A stretch of 64,000 bases of DNA from Devosia ureilytica (GCF_024273195.1 NZ_JAMZCU010000004.1:1-64000); one strand, 5' to 3'. Shown: positions 1 through 8,298, counted from the first letter of the stretch. The notes: a model not told the origin generated them from the sequence alone. Translations and numbers: made by a program.

Positions 1-1
1 T

Positions 2-295
2 CACGGCATCACCTGCTCGATGAGCCGGTCCGGCAATGTCTGGGAGTTCAAGCCGATCCGCGACAGCGGACAAAACGATCCAGCGGATCGTTTTGAGGTG
101 CAGAACGCGGCGATGGAGAGCTTCTTCTCCTCGCTCAAGACCGAACGCACCGCCCGCAAGGTCTATCGCACCAGGGACGATGCCAAGGCCGATGTGTTCG
201 ACTATATCGAGCGCTTCTACAACCCGAGGCGCCGACACTCGACACTGGGCTATCTCAGCCCCGTGGAATACGAAGAGCAAGCTAAGCTAGCCTAA
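2..295 (+). CDS. IS3-family transposase OrfB, C-terminal fragment (5' end outside window)
   Basis: The frame is open from the window edge and encodes the last part of a DDE integrase-type transposase (rve core). Family landmarks are the S-M-S-R-S-G-N-V-W segment, NAAMESFFSSLKTE with the catalytic glutamate, and the C-terminal YNPRRRHSTLGYLSP block. In relatives GNVW is followed directly by D-NAAMES. Here 20 codons (44-103) replace that one aspartate codon without breaking the frame, and they contain a perfect 11-bp hairpin (71-95). The insert falls only a few residues before the catalytic glutamate, so activity is doubtful. Confidence 0.85.
   Translation, partial: HGITCSMSRSGNVWEFKPIRDSGQNDPADRFEVQNAAMESFFSSLKTERTARKVYRTRDDAKADVFDYIERFYNPRRRHSTLGYLSPVEYEEQAKLA
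71..95. repeat. Mini-palindrome inside transposase gene
   Basis: A perfect inverted repeat with 11-bp arms (CAAAACGATCC and its complement) and a 3-nt loop (AGC). It is the core of an about 57-bp net in-frame insertion in the transposase gene. The 25-bp geometry, ends in CAAA/TTTG and a GAGGYG tail match a second palindrome at 40608-40632, which suggests a dispersed palindromic element. Confidence 0.7.
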
Positions 296-738
296 CTTCG
301 TGTCCACCGAACCGGCAGCAGCTCATAATCCCGAAGCTCCCGGTCGATCTGCTCTTGCCTCTCAGCCTTATCTCTCTGAACGAGTAGCTGCGTTTGCTCA
401 GCCATGAAGGCCACGTTGTTCCTTGCCTCTAGGACTTGAGCCTCAGCCACCTCTCGAGAGTCCTTGAGCTCCTGTCGCTGAGCGGCAAGTTCGCTTCGCT
501 GTAGCAATACGGCGGTTACCAACCAGATGAACGCTACTGGCGCAAATGCACCGGCAGATGTGTCGCCAATCGCGTTAGGCTCGAGGCAAGCTAACCGATC
601 TATGAGCTCTTGCCCGTCAGGGCAGGTAGAAGTTTGATTTAGCAACCATGCAAACGCGGTCAGTAGAATCAAAGTGAGCAATATTGCGATGATGATGAGC
701 GCCCAAGCGCCCAAATTACCTTTATTAAGGTTTTTCAT
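292..738 (-). CDS. Membrane protein with coiled coil, 3' end replaced by IS sequence
   Basis: A hypothetical protein of 148 residues as read. It has an N-terminal membrane segment (about residues 10-34), a short loop with two cysteines, a second hydrophobic segment (about 64-80), and a charged, glutamine-rich helix (about 82-135) likely to form a coiled coil. GGAAG lies 7 nt before the ATG. The last dozen residues (YELLPVRWTRS) are encoded by the terminal repeat of the adjacent insertion sequence, so the native C-terminus is lost and the gene is probably a truncated remnant. Base composition is more AT-rich than the rest of the window. No function is assigned. Confidence 0.6.
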   Translation of the reverse strand: MKNLNKGNLGAWALIIIAILLTLILLTAFAWLLNQTSTCPDGQELIDRLACLEPNAIGDTSAGAFAPVAFIWLVTAVLLQRSELAAQRQELKDSREVAEAQVLEARNNVAFMAEQTQLLVQRDKAERQEQIDRELRDYELLPVRWTRS

Positions 739-810
739 AAGCCGCTTCCCACGCGTGCTGCCGTCCGATCTGCGCTGGCAGACCGTGTCGATATTTTCTA
801 AACTTTACCC

Positions 811-1283
811 ATGAGAAAAGCACTCGAGTCGTTCTTTGGCACGATAGCGGTGAAATCCGTATTCGGCGTGCGTAGTCTAGTAACGTGGTGGCAGAGTGGT
901 TGGCCTGTGGACAAAGCGGCAGTTGTTCAGAAAGTCGACTCTGACAAGCCATTTTCGACTTTGCGAACCATATACTGACGCTGGTTGGGTTGTGGGTAGC
1001 CGTGTTTCTCGGTTGGCGTTTTTTACCAAACACACCGGTAGTTCCATTCGCTCAGGACAATACATCGGTGACAATTGGGCTTTCGCTGCTGACAGCCTTC
1101 TCGGCCCTTGTCTCGATGAAGTTCTTTTGGACAACATCGGAGGTGCTGAGGATTGTTTCAGACGGTTGGTGGCGTTCACCTTGGTGGCCAGTCAGACTGT
1201 TGTCTTTGTTGCCTCGGGTGCTGATCATGTTCCTACTCTGGGGAGTGGTGGCGCTGGTCATCGCGGCCATTCAGTCTGCGTGA
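811..1283 (+). pseudogene. Small membrane protein, probably frameshifted
   Basis: An ATG at 811 opens a 55-residue frame that stops at 978. The +2 frame immediately continues as a coherent membrane protein (LTLVGLWVAVFLGWRFLP, then two more hydrophobic segments) up to 1283. The junction reads CATATACTGACG. Removing one TA from ATATA would join the two parts into one protein of about 157 residues with about three membrane helices (...TLRTILTLVGLWVAV...). This points to a dinucleotide-slippage frameshift, or to a sequencing error. Alternatively the downstream part could start at a TTG (990). No family was recognised. The AT-rich composition matches the neighbouring disrupted gene. Confidence 0.5.
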
Positions 1284-1518
1284 AAGTGCTATCCGACTGC
1301 TCCAAAAAGGTGGCCCACTTTGGCCCATTTTTTTGACGCCCACCTTGCTAATTCCTTGAACAAACTACACTACTCTCGACATTGGGAGTGTCCCGGTTCC
1401 CCAGCCAAAATTTCCTTAAATCAAATCAGCGGTGTAACTGGTCTGCGGTGGCGGAGATGTGGTCGCTCTCGTTGGCGGCACGCCTGTAGATCGTCATGTG
1501 TGCCGCCAGCCTTGATGG
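1284..1518. other. Intergenic stretch, no gene seen
   Basis: This is the boundary between the AT-rich accessory patch and the GC-rich core. It holds a short tandem motif (GGCCCACTTTGGCCCATTTTTT, about 1312-1334) but no convincing gene or terminator. Confidence 0.4.
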
Positions 1519-2694
1519 CTAGAGGCGTTCCACGCACATGGCTATGCCCATGCCGCCCCCTATACAGAGGGTAGCGAGGCCTTTGCTGAGGCGGTTGCGG
1601 TTCAGGTCGTGGAGCAAGGTGACGAGGATGCGGGCGCCCGAGGCACCGATGGGGTGGCCGAGGGCAATTGCTCCGCCGTTGACGTTGACGATGTCGCGAT
1701 CCCACCCCATGCCGGCATTGACGGCGCAAGCCTGGGCCGCGAAGGCTTCGTTTGCTTCGATACGGTCGAGGTCGTCCAGAGACCAGCCGGCCTTGCGAAG
1801 CGCCTTTTGCGAAGCGGGAATCGGGCCGGTGCCCATGATCGCAGGATCAACGCCTGCGGTGGCCCAGCCGGCGATGCGCGCCAGTGGCGAGAGACCGCGG
1901 CGGGCGGCTTCGTCCTCGTGCATGAGCACCAATGCCGCCGCGCCATCATTGAGTCCCGAGGCATTGCCGGCGGTGACGCTGCCCTGCTTGTCGAAGGCGG
2001 GGCGCAGTTTTGCCAGGGCTTCGGCGCTGGTTTCGGGCCGCAGATGGTCATCCAGGTCGATCATGGTCGTGCCCTTGCGGGTCTCGATGCTGACCGGCGC
2101 GATCTCGGCGCCAAAATGCCCGGCGGCTTGCGCTGCCGCCGCCTTGCGCTGGCTCGCGAGGGCAAAATCGTCCTGTTGTTCGCGGGAGATGCCGAACTGG
2201 CGGGCGACGTTCTCGGCCGTGATGCCCATGTGATAGCCGCCAAAGGCGTCAATCAGCCCATCGACGACCATGGTGTCGACCAGACTGATATTGCCCATTT
2301 TGGCCCCGGCCCGCAGGGCCTGGCAATGCGGCGAGAGCGACATGGACTCCTGTCCGCCAGCCACGACGACATCGGCATCGCCGTTCATGATCTGTTGCAT
2401 GCCCAGCGCCACGGCGCGCAGGCCGGAACCGCAGACCTGATTGATGCCGAAAGCCGTGGCGGACTTGGGAATGCCGGCTTTCACCGCGGCTTGCCGGGCC
2501 GGATTTTGGCCGGCGCCGGCGGTGAGCACCTGGCCCAGAATGACTTCATTGACGTCGTCAGGCGAAACACCGGCGCGCTGGAGGGCGGCGCTGATGGCCG
2601 TGGCGCCCAGATCATGGGCCGGGACGGCGCTCAATGGCCCGAGAAAGCTGCCGACGGGGGTGCGGGCGGCGCCGACAATGACGATGCTGCTCAT
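1519..2694 (-). CDS. atoB: Acetyl-CoA C-acetyltransferase (acetoacetyl-CoA thiolase)
   Basis: A thiolase of 391 residues, the usual length, that cleaves acetoacetyl-CoA to two acetyl-CoA or runs in reverse. The acyl-accepting cysteine is C88 in NQVCGSG, the catalytic His is H347 in [14 protein letters not shown], and the second cysteine is C377 in CIGGGMG. Its ATG overlaps the scoB stop codon by 4 bp, so it is the third gene of a scoA-scoB-thiolase operon. Together they would activate acetoacetate with succinyl-CoA and split it to acetyl-CoA. A 3-oxoadipyl-CoA thiolase (PcaF) was considered, but the sequence around the active cysteine and the Sco-type transferase partner fit acetoacetate better. 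Confidence 0.9.
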   Translation of the reverse strand: MSSIVIVGAARTPVGSFLGPLSAVPAHDLGATAISAALQRAGVSPDDVNEVILGQVLTAGAGQNPARQAAVKAGIPKSATAFGINQVCGSGLRAVALGMQQIMNGDADVVVAGGQESMSLSPHCQALRAGAKMGNISLVDTMVVDGLIDAFGGYHMGITAENVARQFGISREQQDDFALASQRKAAAAQAAGHFGAEIAPVSIETRKGTTMIDLDDHLRPETSAEALAKLRPAFDKQGSVTAGNASGLNDGAAALVLMHEDEAARRGLSPLARIAGWATAGVDPAIMGTGPIPASQKALRKAGWSLDDLDRIEANEAFAAQACAVNAGMGWDRDIVNVNGGAIALGHPIGASGARILVTLLHDLNRNRLSKGLATLCIGGGMGIAMCVERL

Positions 2695-3347
2695 GCGGCT
2701 TTCTCCTCCAAGGCAAGGGTAAACCGCGCTTCGGTCTTGGCGGTGATTTCATCAAGGCTGACGCCATCGGCCAGTTCAATCAGCCGCATGTCAGTCTCGC
2801 CGCGGCGGGCGATGGAAAACACGCCCAGATCGGTAATGACGAGATCGGCCACGCGCTTGCCGGTGAGCGGCAGATTGCATTCCCGCAGCAGTTTGGCCTG
2901 GCCCTTGGCCTCGTGCTCCATGACCACGACGACGCGCTTGACGCCGGCGACCAGGTCCATGGCGCCGCCCATGCCCTTGACCATCTTGCCCGGGATCATC
3001 CAATTGGCGAGATCGCCGTTCTCGGCCACCTGCATGGCGCCCAGGATGGAGAGGTCGATATGGCCGCCCCGGATCATGCCAAAACTGTCGGCGCTGGAGA
3101 AAAAGCTGGTTTCCGGCAGGGCAGTAATGGTTTGCTTGCCGGCATTGATGAGGTCGGCATCTTCCTCCCCGGCATAGGGGAATGGGCCCATGCCCAGCAT
3201 GCCGTTTTCGCTCTGCAAGCGGACGTCCATGCCCTCGGGAATGAAATTGGCCACCAGCGTCGGGATGCCGATGCCGAGGTTGACGTAGAAACCGTCTTGA
3301 AGTTCGCGGGCGGCGCGGGCCGCCATCTGGTCTCGGGTCCAGGCCAT
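2691..3347 (-). CDS. scoB: Succinyl-CoA:3-ketoacid CoA-transferase subunit B
   Basis: The 218-residue beta subunit of a class I CoA-transferase that moves CoA from succinyl-CoA to acetoacetate. The catalytic glutamate is E47 in [11 protein letters not shown], the hallmark of this subunit. Other family segments are NLGIGIPT near the start and [16 protein letters not shown] in the middle. The start codon overlaps the scoA stop (TAATG) and the stop overlaps the thiolase start, indicating tight translational coupling. PcaJ is a paralogous alternative, but the partner subunit is clearly ScoA-like. Confidence 0.9.
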   Translation of the reverse strand: MAWTRDQMAARAARELQDGFYVNLGIGIPTLVANFIPEGMDVRLQSENGMLGMGPFPYAGEEDADLINAGKQTITALPETSFFSSADSFGMIRGGHIDLSILGAMQVAENGDLANWMIPGKMVKGMGGAMDLVAGVKRVVVVMEHEAKGQAKLLRECNLPLTGKRVADLVITDLGVFSIARRGETDMRLIELADGVSLDEITAKTEARFTLALEEKAA

Positions 3348-4060
3348 TATGCCACCTCCTCGCCGCGCTGGCGCACGGTGCGCTGTTCGATGTGCTTGGT
3401 CGGGTTGGCGACATGGATCAGCCTGTCCACGAAGATGCCCGGCGTATGGATATGGTCGGGATCAAAGCTGCCGGTCTCGACCAGGTGCTCGACCTCGGCA
3501 ATCGTCACCTTGCCGGCCGTCGCCATCATCGGATTGAAGTTCCGCGCCGTCATGCGGTAGACCAGATTGCCTTCCGGGTCGCCCTTCCAGGCGTGCACAA
3601 TCGACACGTCGGCGACAAGGCCCGTTTCCATCACATAGTCATCCTCGCCGAAGCGGCGCACTTCCTTGCCCTCGGCAATCAGGGTGCCGACGCCGGTCTT
3701 GGTGAAAAAGGCCGGAATGCCGGCACCGCCGGCGCGGATGCGCTCGGCCAATGTTCCCTGCGGGTTGAATTCGAGCTCCAGTTCGCCCGAGAGATATTGC
3801 TCGGCAAAGAGCTTGTTCTCGCCCACATAGGAGGAAATCATCTTCCTAATCTGACGCGTGGCGAGCAGGCGGCCAAGACCGATGCCATCGACCCCCGCAT
3901 TGTTGGAAATGACGGTCAACCCCTTGGCGCCCGAGGCCTCGATGCCCTCGATCAGCGCTTCGGGAATGCCGCAGAGGCCAAAGCCCCCCGACATGATTGT
4001 CATGCCGTCAGCCAGCACATCGGCCAGCGCCTCTGCGGCGTTTGATCGAACCTTGCGCAT
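3347..4060 (-). CDS. scoA: Succinyl-CoA:3-ketoacid CoA-transferase subunit A
   Basis: The 237-residue alpha subunit of the acetoacetate CoA-transferase. It shows the glycine-rich [10 protein letters not shown] segment (25-34), the [12 protein letters not shown] block, SSYVGEN and the C-terminal [11 protein letters not shown]. These match ScoA rather than PcaI, which lacks the [36 protein letters not shown] pattern in this form. It is the first gene of the three-gene operon. An 80-bp gap separates it from a divergent PAS-LuxR regulator, which is the obvious candidate regulator. Confidence 0.9.
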   Translation of the reverse strand: MRKVRSNAAEALADVLADGMTIMSGGFGLCGIPEALIEGIEASGAKGLTVISNNAGVDGIGLGRLLATRQIRKMISSYVGENKLFAEQYLSGELELEFNPQGTLAERIRAGGAGIPAFFTKTGVGTLIAEGKEVRRFGEDDYVMETGLVADVSIVHAWKGDPEGNLVYRMTARNFNPMMATAGKVTIAEVEHLVETGSFDPDHIHTPGIFVDRLIHVANPTKHIEQRTVRQRGEEVA

Positions 4061-4139
4061 GCCGGGTCCTCCTCCCTTGGTGTTCTTTCGCCAACGCTAG
4101 GACTTGCCGGGCGGGAGTGGTTAGTCGTATTTCTACGAC

Positions 4140-4694
4140 ATGACTGCACCGGTTCAATTCGCTCTGGCCGACATTCCCGTGCCCATGGTTTTTGCCATGC
4201 ATCGCATCATCCGCGACTGCAACGAGGAGTTCGCAGGGCTGTTTGGCTATCGCCGGGCTGACCTTGTGGACACAAGCTTCTCCCGGCTTTACCCGGCCAT
4301 TGCCGACTTTGTTCGCACCGGCGAAATGTGGCGTCATCACCTTCCGGGCGGCGCCGTCTATTATGACGAGCGGATCATGGCCGGCGCGGATGGCAAGCGC
4401 TTCTGGTGCCAGGTCAATGGGCGCTCGCGCGACAAGAGCGATCCATTCGCGGCGGCGCTCTACTGCTTTGAACCGATGAGCCGGCCGGTGACGGAAACGA
4501 CCCTGAAGCTGTCCGGGCGGCAGCGGCAAATCCTGACCCTGGTGGCCCAGGGCAAGACCAATGCGGTGATCGCCGAACAGATCGGGCTGTCCCAACGCAC
4601 CGTGGAAGCGCATCGGCTTCGGCTGGCGCGATCGGTTGGGGTATCCAACTCGGCGCAGCTGGTCGCCTGGTTTTTGTCCCAGAAGGCCGTTTAG
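4140..4694 (+). CDS. PAS domain LuxR-type transcriptional regulator
   Basis: A 184-residue regulator. Residues 10-110 form a PAS-like sensor domain (IIRDCNEEFAGLFGYRRADLV is the typical PAS core start). Residues about 118-180 form a LuxR/GerE helix-turn-helix (LSGRQRQILTLVAQGKTNAVIA, then LSQRTVEAHRLRL). No phosphoacceptor receiver domain is present, so the PAS domain probably senses a small ligand or redox state directly. It is divergent from scoAB-thiolase and likely controls that operon. The stop codon lies inside the left arm of an imperfect 16-nt inverted repeat (4693-4782). Confidence 0.85.
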   Translation: MTAPVQFALADIPVPMVFAMHRIIRDCNEEFAGLFGYRRADLVDTSFSRLYPAIADFVRTGEMWRHHLPGGAVYYDERIMAGADGKRFWCQVNGRSRDKSDPFAAALYCFEPMSRPVTETTLKLSGRQRQILTLVAQGKTNAVIAEQIGLSQRTVEAHRLRLARSVGVSNSAQLVAWFLSQKAV

Positions 4695-4782
4695 GACCAG
4701 TCGCCAGTCAGCTCAGGCTCGGCCGAGAATGTCGATTTTCGAGAACGGGAGCGTAGACATCAGTTTACTGGCGGTTGGTCCT
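4693..4782. terminator. Long inverted repeat between convergent genes
   Basis: The arms are 4693-4708 (AGGACCAGTCGCCAGT) and 4767-4782, 16 nt each with 7+7 paired bases around a 2-nt mismatch and a 58-nt loop. It fills the gap between the convergent luxR-type and aroQ genes, so a bidirectional transcription end is possible. A small inverted-repeat element is the alternative. It has no U-tract. Confidence 0.35.
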
Positions 4783-4788
4783 GGTCTC

Positions 4789-5220
4789 CTACCCCGCAAT
4801 CATGTCCAGCATGGCCTTGACCGCAGTGGCGTAGCCGCGCGCACCGAGCCCGGCGATGACGGCGTCGGCGCGCATCGAGACGTAGGAGCGATGGTAGATC
4901 TGCTCGCGCTTATGGATGTTGGAGATGTGCAGCTCGATGACGGGCGCCTCGACCATCTTGAGGGCATCGAGCAGGGCCAGGGACGTGAAGGTGAAGGCGG
5001 CAGGGTTGATGATGATGCCGCTCGCTTCATCGATGGCCTCATGCACCCAGTTGATCAGCGCCTCTTCGCTATTGGTCTGGTGGAAGACCACAGGGCAATC
5101 GCCCGCTGCCGCACGGCAATTGGCCTCAACCTCGGCCAGCGTGGTGCTGCCGTAGATGTGCGGCTCGCGCTTGCCCAGCCGATTGAGGTTGGGGCCATTG
5201 AGAACATAGATCGGCTTCAC
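4789..5220 (-). CDS. aroQ: Type II 3-dehydroquinate dehydratase, active-site variant
   Basis: A 143-residue enzyme of the AroQ/QutE fold that interconverts 3-dehydroquinate and 3-dehydroshikimate. Conserved residues seen: N8-G-P-N11, R18, the catalytic tyrosine Y23 (PHIYG), N72, D85, E96 and the catalytic H98 (ELHISNIHKRE). Two positions that bind substrate in the well-studied enzymes differ. The His of the usual THTS motif is F78 (TFTS), and the arginine after HxREEF is Y109. It follows dctPQM with dctM ending 3 bp into its start, so it is co-transcribed with the uptake system and probably catabolic rather than part of aromatic biosynthesis. Confidence 0.88.
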   Translation of the reverse strand: MKPIYVLNGPNLNRLGKREPHIYGSTTLAEVEANCRAAAGDCPVVFHQTNSEEALINWVHEAIDEASGIIINPAAFTFTSLALLDALKMVEAPVIELHISNIHKREQIYHRSYVSMRADAVIAGLGARGYATAVKAMLDMIAG

Positions 5221-6527
5221 AGCAGCATCCCCTGATATCCGAACAGTTTGGGCAGCCAGAGAACGGTCTCGGGCACGAAGGTAAAGAGCGCCAAGGCCAG
5301 CAGCAGCCCGATCAGGAAGGGCATTACATCGCTGATCAGGGCCTTCATGGGCGAGCCGGAAATGCGGGTCATGATGAACAGCAATAGCCCATAGGGCGGC
5401 GTGATCAGCCCAAGCATGATGTTGACAACCACGACTACGCCGAAGTGCACGAGGTCGATGCCCAATGCCTGCGCGGTCGGGATGAGCACCGGCACGATAA
5501 CCAGGAGGATCGTCGTTCCTTCGAGCACGCAGCCGAGCACCAGCAGGATGACGTTGACGATGATGAGGAACATCAACGGGTCAAGGTCCCAGGACAGCAG
5601 CAGCAGGGAAAGGCTGCGCGGGATATTCTCGATGGTCACCACATAGTTGAACACCAGCGCTCCGGCGATCAGCATGCCGATGGAGGCCGTGGTCTTGGCG
5701 CTCAGCAACAGCGAGCGATAGAAATCGCGGGCGCGGACACTACGATAGACGACGATGGAGACGACCAAGGCGTAGGCGGCGGCAACCGCAGCGGCCTCGG
5801 TGGGCGTGGTGACCCCGCCATAAATGCCCCACATCAAAACCACCGGCATCATCAACACCGGCAAGGCTTCCCAGGTCATCCTGGGCAGCTGACGCAGCGG
5901 TACGGGCGGCTCGACAGGGAATTTCTTGAGCCGGGCAGTGACGCCGATTTGCACCATGAGGAAGCCGGACATCAAGAGGCCCGGAACGACACCGCCGAGG
6001 AACAGGTAGCCGATGGAGGTATCGGCCACCAAAGCGTAGAGCACCATGGGAATGGAGGGCGGGATGATCGGGCCGATCACCGCCGTCGCGGCGGTCAGGG
6101 CGGCTGCATAGGAGGGCGTGTATTTGCCGTCCTTGGTCATCATGTGCTGCATCATCTTGCCCGAGCCAGCGGCGTCGGCCACGGCCGAACCGCTCATGCC
6201 GGCAAAGACGATGGACTGGAGCACATTAACCTGGGCGAGCCCGCCCCGGAAACGCCCGACCAGCGCATCGCACCACTTGAGGAGGCGATCCGAGAGCGAG
6301 CCGGAGTTCATGATTTCGGCGGCCAGAATGAACAGCGGCACGGCCAGCATGATATAGTTGGAATACATGCCGTTGAGAAACTGCTCAGCAGCAATCCCCA
6401 TGTCCTGCCCCCGCATCAGCAGGTAGAGGATCGAGCCGGAAATCATCGCCAGGCCCATGGGCAGGCCGAAGAACGCGAGAAAGGTGATCAGCCCAAGGGC
6501 GACCATAAACGCCAGAGAAACAGTCAT
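5217..6527 (-). CDS. dctM: TRAP transporter large permease DctM
   Basis: The 436-residue large membrane subunit of a tripartite ATP-independent periplasmic transporter, which uses the sodium gradient to import the acid delivered by DctP. It is hydrophobic throughout with about 12-13 helices. Typical DctM segments are the GMSGSAVADAAGSGKMM and IIPPSIPMVLYA blocks. It overlaps dctQ by 4 bp (ATGA) and aroQ by 4 bp, so the order dctP-dctQ-dctM-aroQ is one operon. The neighbouring enzymes suggest quinate, shikimate or a dehydro-derivative as substrate. Confidence 0.93.
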   Translation of the reverse strand: MTVSLAFMVALGLITFLAFFGLPMGLAMISGSILYLLMRGQDMGIAAEQFLNGMYSNYIMLAVPLFILAAEIMNSGSLSDRLLKWCDALVGRFRGGLAQVNVLQSIVFAGMSGSAVADAAGSGKMMQHMMTKDGKYTPSYAAALTAATAVIGPIIPPSIPMVLYALVADTSIGYLFLGGVVPGLLMSGFLMVQIGVTARLKKFPVEPPVPLRQLPRMTWEALPVLMMPVVLMWGIYGGVTTPTEAAAVAAAYALVVSIVVYRSVRARDFYRSLLLSAKTTASIGMLIAGALVFNYVVTIENIPRSLSLLLLSWDLDPLMFLIIVNVILLVLGCVLEGTTILLVIVPVLIPTAQALGIDLVHFGVVVVVNIMLGLITPPYGLLLFIMTRISGSPMKALISDVMPFLIGLLLALALFTFVPETVLWLPKLFGYQGMLL

Positions 6528-7042
6528 ACGCCCGACCCTGACCTGGTTGGATCAAAGCTCTCTTCGTCCTTGCCCCAGACGGCGCGTCCCGTCAGCCAGA
6601 GTTGGCGCACGATCATGGCGAGGGCGAAAATACCGTAGATGGAATAGAGATAGTCGAAGCGGATATCGAGATAGGCGGTCTTTTCCACCTTCATGAAGGT
6701 GATGTAGTCCACCACCGCCGGCAGCGAGATGGAAAACAGCGCCACAAAAATCAGCCCAGTGGTCGCCACCATGGCGCGCCTCAACCGGCCGCGCGCGGCG
6801 CCATAGAGAATATCAAAGCGGATCTCTTCACTGTCGCGCACCACAAAGGCCGAGCCGAACAGCACCATCCATATCCACATGATGACACTGACCTCATGGG
6901 TCCAGCCGATGGGGAAATTCAGCAGGTAGCGAAAAACGATCTGCAGAATGAAGACGGTGAACATGATGCCGAGCATCAGCGCCAGCAGGTTTTCCGCCCT
7001 GGCGTGTAGCCAAGTGCCGATACGCACAAGAGAAGTGGGCAT
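6524..7042 (-). CDS. dctQ: TRAP transporter small permease DctQ
   Basis: The 172-residue small membrane subunit with four predicted helices, normal for DctQ. The pattern FRYLLNFPIGWTHEVSVIMWIWMVLFGSA is the family signature (aromatic-rich second helix followed by E..R). It pairs with DctM in the inner membrane. The gene is separated from dctP by 92 bp containing a strong hairpin (7093-7119), which may set lower expression of the membrane subunits relative to the binding protein. Confidence 0.92.
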   Translation of the reverse strand: MPTSLVRIGTWLHARAENLLALMLGIMFTVFILQIVFRYLLNFPIGWTHEVSVIMWIWMVLFGSAFVVRDSEEIRFDILYGAARGRLRRAMVATTGLIFVALFSISLPAVVDYITFMKVEKTAYLDIRFDYLYSIYGIFALAMIVRQLWLTGRAVWGKDEESFDPTRSGSGV

Positions 7043-7092
7043 GAAGGACTCCGCATTTGGTCGGCCAGACAGGCCGAAAATGCCGTAAAAAT

Positions 7093-7119
7093 GGCGACGG
7101 CGCCATGGGCGCCGCCGCC
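7093..7119 (-). terminator. Hairpin between dctP and dctQ
   Basis: A GC-rich stem with 12-nt arms (11 pairs, one A-C mismatch) and a 3-nt loop, lying in the gap after the dctP stop codon. It has no U-tract, so it is more likely an mRNA-stabilising or partial-attenuation hairpin than a full terminator. Confidence 0.45.
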
Positions 7120-7134
7120 GTGTCAGAATGACAA

Positions 7135-8115
7135 TCAGAGGGCGTTGATACGGTCGACCACGCCTTCGGGCCAGTCCTTGGCCAAGTCAGAGTCGAGATA
7201 CATCTGCTGGGCGTGGGAGCGGAAGGCATCCTGGTCGGGTTCATAGACTTTGAGCCCGGCATCCTTGAACCGCTCGACCAGCTCGGCCTCGCGCTTGAGA
7301 TGTTCTTCCTGGCTGAAGTCGATAGCCACATTGGCGGCTGCCTCGAACTCGGCCTGGTCTTCCGGGCTCATGGCGTCCCATGCGGCCTTGGAGATGACCA
7401 GGAGGTCATAGCCAACCAGGTGTGAGGTCAGAACGATCTGGTCCATGACTTCGTAGAACTTCATGTTCTCGACGTTGGGTAGCGGGTTGTCCTGGCCATC
7501 GATGGCGCCGGTCTGGAGGCCCGTGTACACCTCGGCATAGGCCATTGGCGTCGGATTGGCACCCAGCGACTGACCCAGGAACTGCCAGGCATCGCCGCCG
7601 GGCATGCGCAGCTTGACACCGGCCAGATCGGCCGGGGTGGTGATCTGCTTGTCGCCGCGCAGACCCACCTGACGGGCGCCGAAATAGGTCGGCCCCAGAA
7701 TGTGGATGCCAAGCTGATCTTCAGCCATCTGCTTGAATTCGGCGCCAACATCGCTGTTGAAGAACGCACGCAGATGCGCGGCATCGCGGAAGAGATAGGC
7801 CGAGGTCAGAACCGACCAGGCCGGGATCTGGTTTGAGACGTCCTGCGGGGCGATATTGCCCATCTCGAGGTTACCGCGCTGGAGCGCGACAAGCTCGGTG
7901 CCCTGCTTGAACAGATTGCCACCCAGATAGGTCTCGATGGTGACATCCTCTGCGACCTGCGCAGAAAGCAGGTTCATCATCTCGGCGCGGATGTCCTGCT
8001 CGGAGAACACGGCAGAGAAGCGCAGAACCGGCTTGTCCTGTGCCATTGCCGGCAAGGCCGCCGCCAATAAAAGCCCACCCACCATGAGTGCGCGACGCGA
8101 AAGCGAAATGGTCAT
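7135..8115 (-). CDS. dctP: TRAP transporter periplasmic binding protein DctP
   Basis: A periplasmic solute-binding protein of 326 residues. The start at 8115 is chosen because GGGAGGA lies 6 nt upstream and the protein then opens with a clean signal peptide (MTISLSRRALMVGGLLLAAALPAMAQ). The hallmark segment KLRMPGGDAWQFLGQSLGANPTPMAYAEVYTGLQTGAIDGQDNPL carries the arginine that binds the substrate carboxylate in this family. It is the first gene of dctPQM-aroQ. An operator-like site (8279-8298) shared with the quinate/shikimate dehydrogenase and quiC promoters lies upstream. Confidence 0.92.
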   Translation of the reverse strand: MTISLSRRALMVGGLLLAAALPAMAQDKPVLRFSAVFSEQDIRAEMMNLLSAQVAEDVTIETYLGGNLFKQGTELVALQRGNLEMGNIAPQDVSNQIPAWSVLTSAYLFRDAAHLRAFFNSDVGAEFKQMAEDQLGIHILGPTYFGARQVGLRGDKQITTPADLAGVKLRMPGGDAWQFLGQSLGANPTPMAYAEVYTGLQTGAIDGQDNPLPNVENMKFYEVMDQIVLTSHLVGYDLLVISKAAWDAMSPEDQAEFEAAANVAIDFSQEEHLKREAELVERFKDAGLKVYEPDQDAFRSHAQQMYLDSDLAKDWPEGVVDRINAL

Positions 8116-8278
8116 AAATGTTCCTCCCTGGAGTGCCCTGCACTCCATCTCCTGGTTGCGCATCAGCTGGTCCGAGACCGATCGGCTGGTGCCGGCCCGA
8201 TGCCTTGGGGGCAACGGCCCCGCTCAGACCCCTGTGGCCTGAGGCCGATGACCTCCCGCCACCAGCTTGCGCTCACTT

Positions 8279-8298
8279 TGTACGAAACAGTTCGTTCA
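8279..8298. promoter_or_regulatory. Operator-like site A (dctP/gntR intergenic)
   Basis: The sequence TGTACGAAACAGTTCGTTCA aligns without gaps to sites at 10080-10099 and 13468-13487 (consensus TGTACGAAmynGTTmGTTyr). Its partly palindromic CGAA-N-GTTCG character is typical of TetR-family operators. The three copies sit only upstream of dctP, the aroE-like/tetR pair and quiC, so they probably bind the TetR protein encoded at 10131. Confidence 0.65.

Larger units (their letters stand above)
1..325 (+). mobile_element. Right end of an IS3-family insertion sequence
   Basis: The first 295 bases encode the C-terminal integrase core of an IS3-family OrfB transposase. About 30 bases after its stop codon the sequence runs into what looks like the right terminal inverted repeat: read on the minus strand from 325 it begins TGAGCTGCTGCCGG, and IS3-family ends start with TG. 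The left end lies outside the window. The repeat continues directly into the 3' part of a minus-strand gene, so the element appears to have landed in that gene. The exact boundary at 325 is inferred. Confidence 0.7.

Noticed and set aside
1609..3177. 522-codon plus-strand frame over the thiolase and scoB genes
   Set aside because: It is a shadow of strongly coding minus-strand genes with intact catalytic motifs; the product has no family pattern.
1519..4060. PcaIJF (3-oxoadipate) identity for the CoA-transferase and thiolase
   Set aside because: It would neatly extend the quinate pathway, but subunit A matches ScoA blocks ([24 protein letters not shown]) and the thiolase lacks PcaF features.
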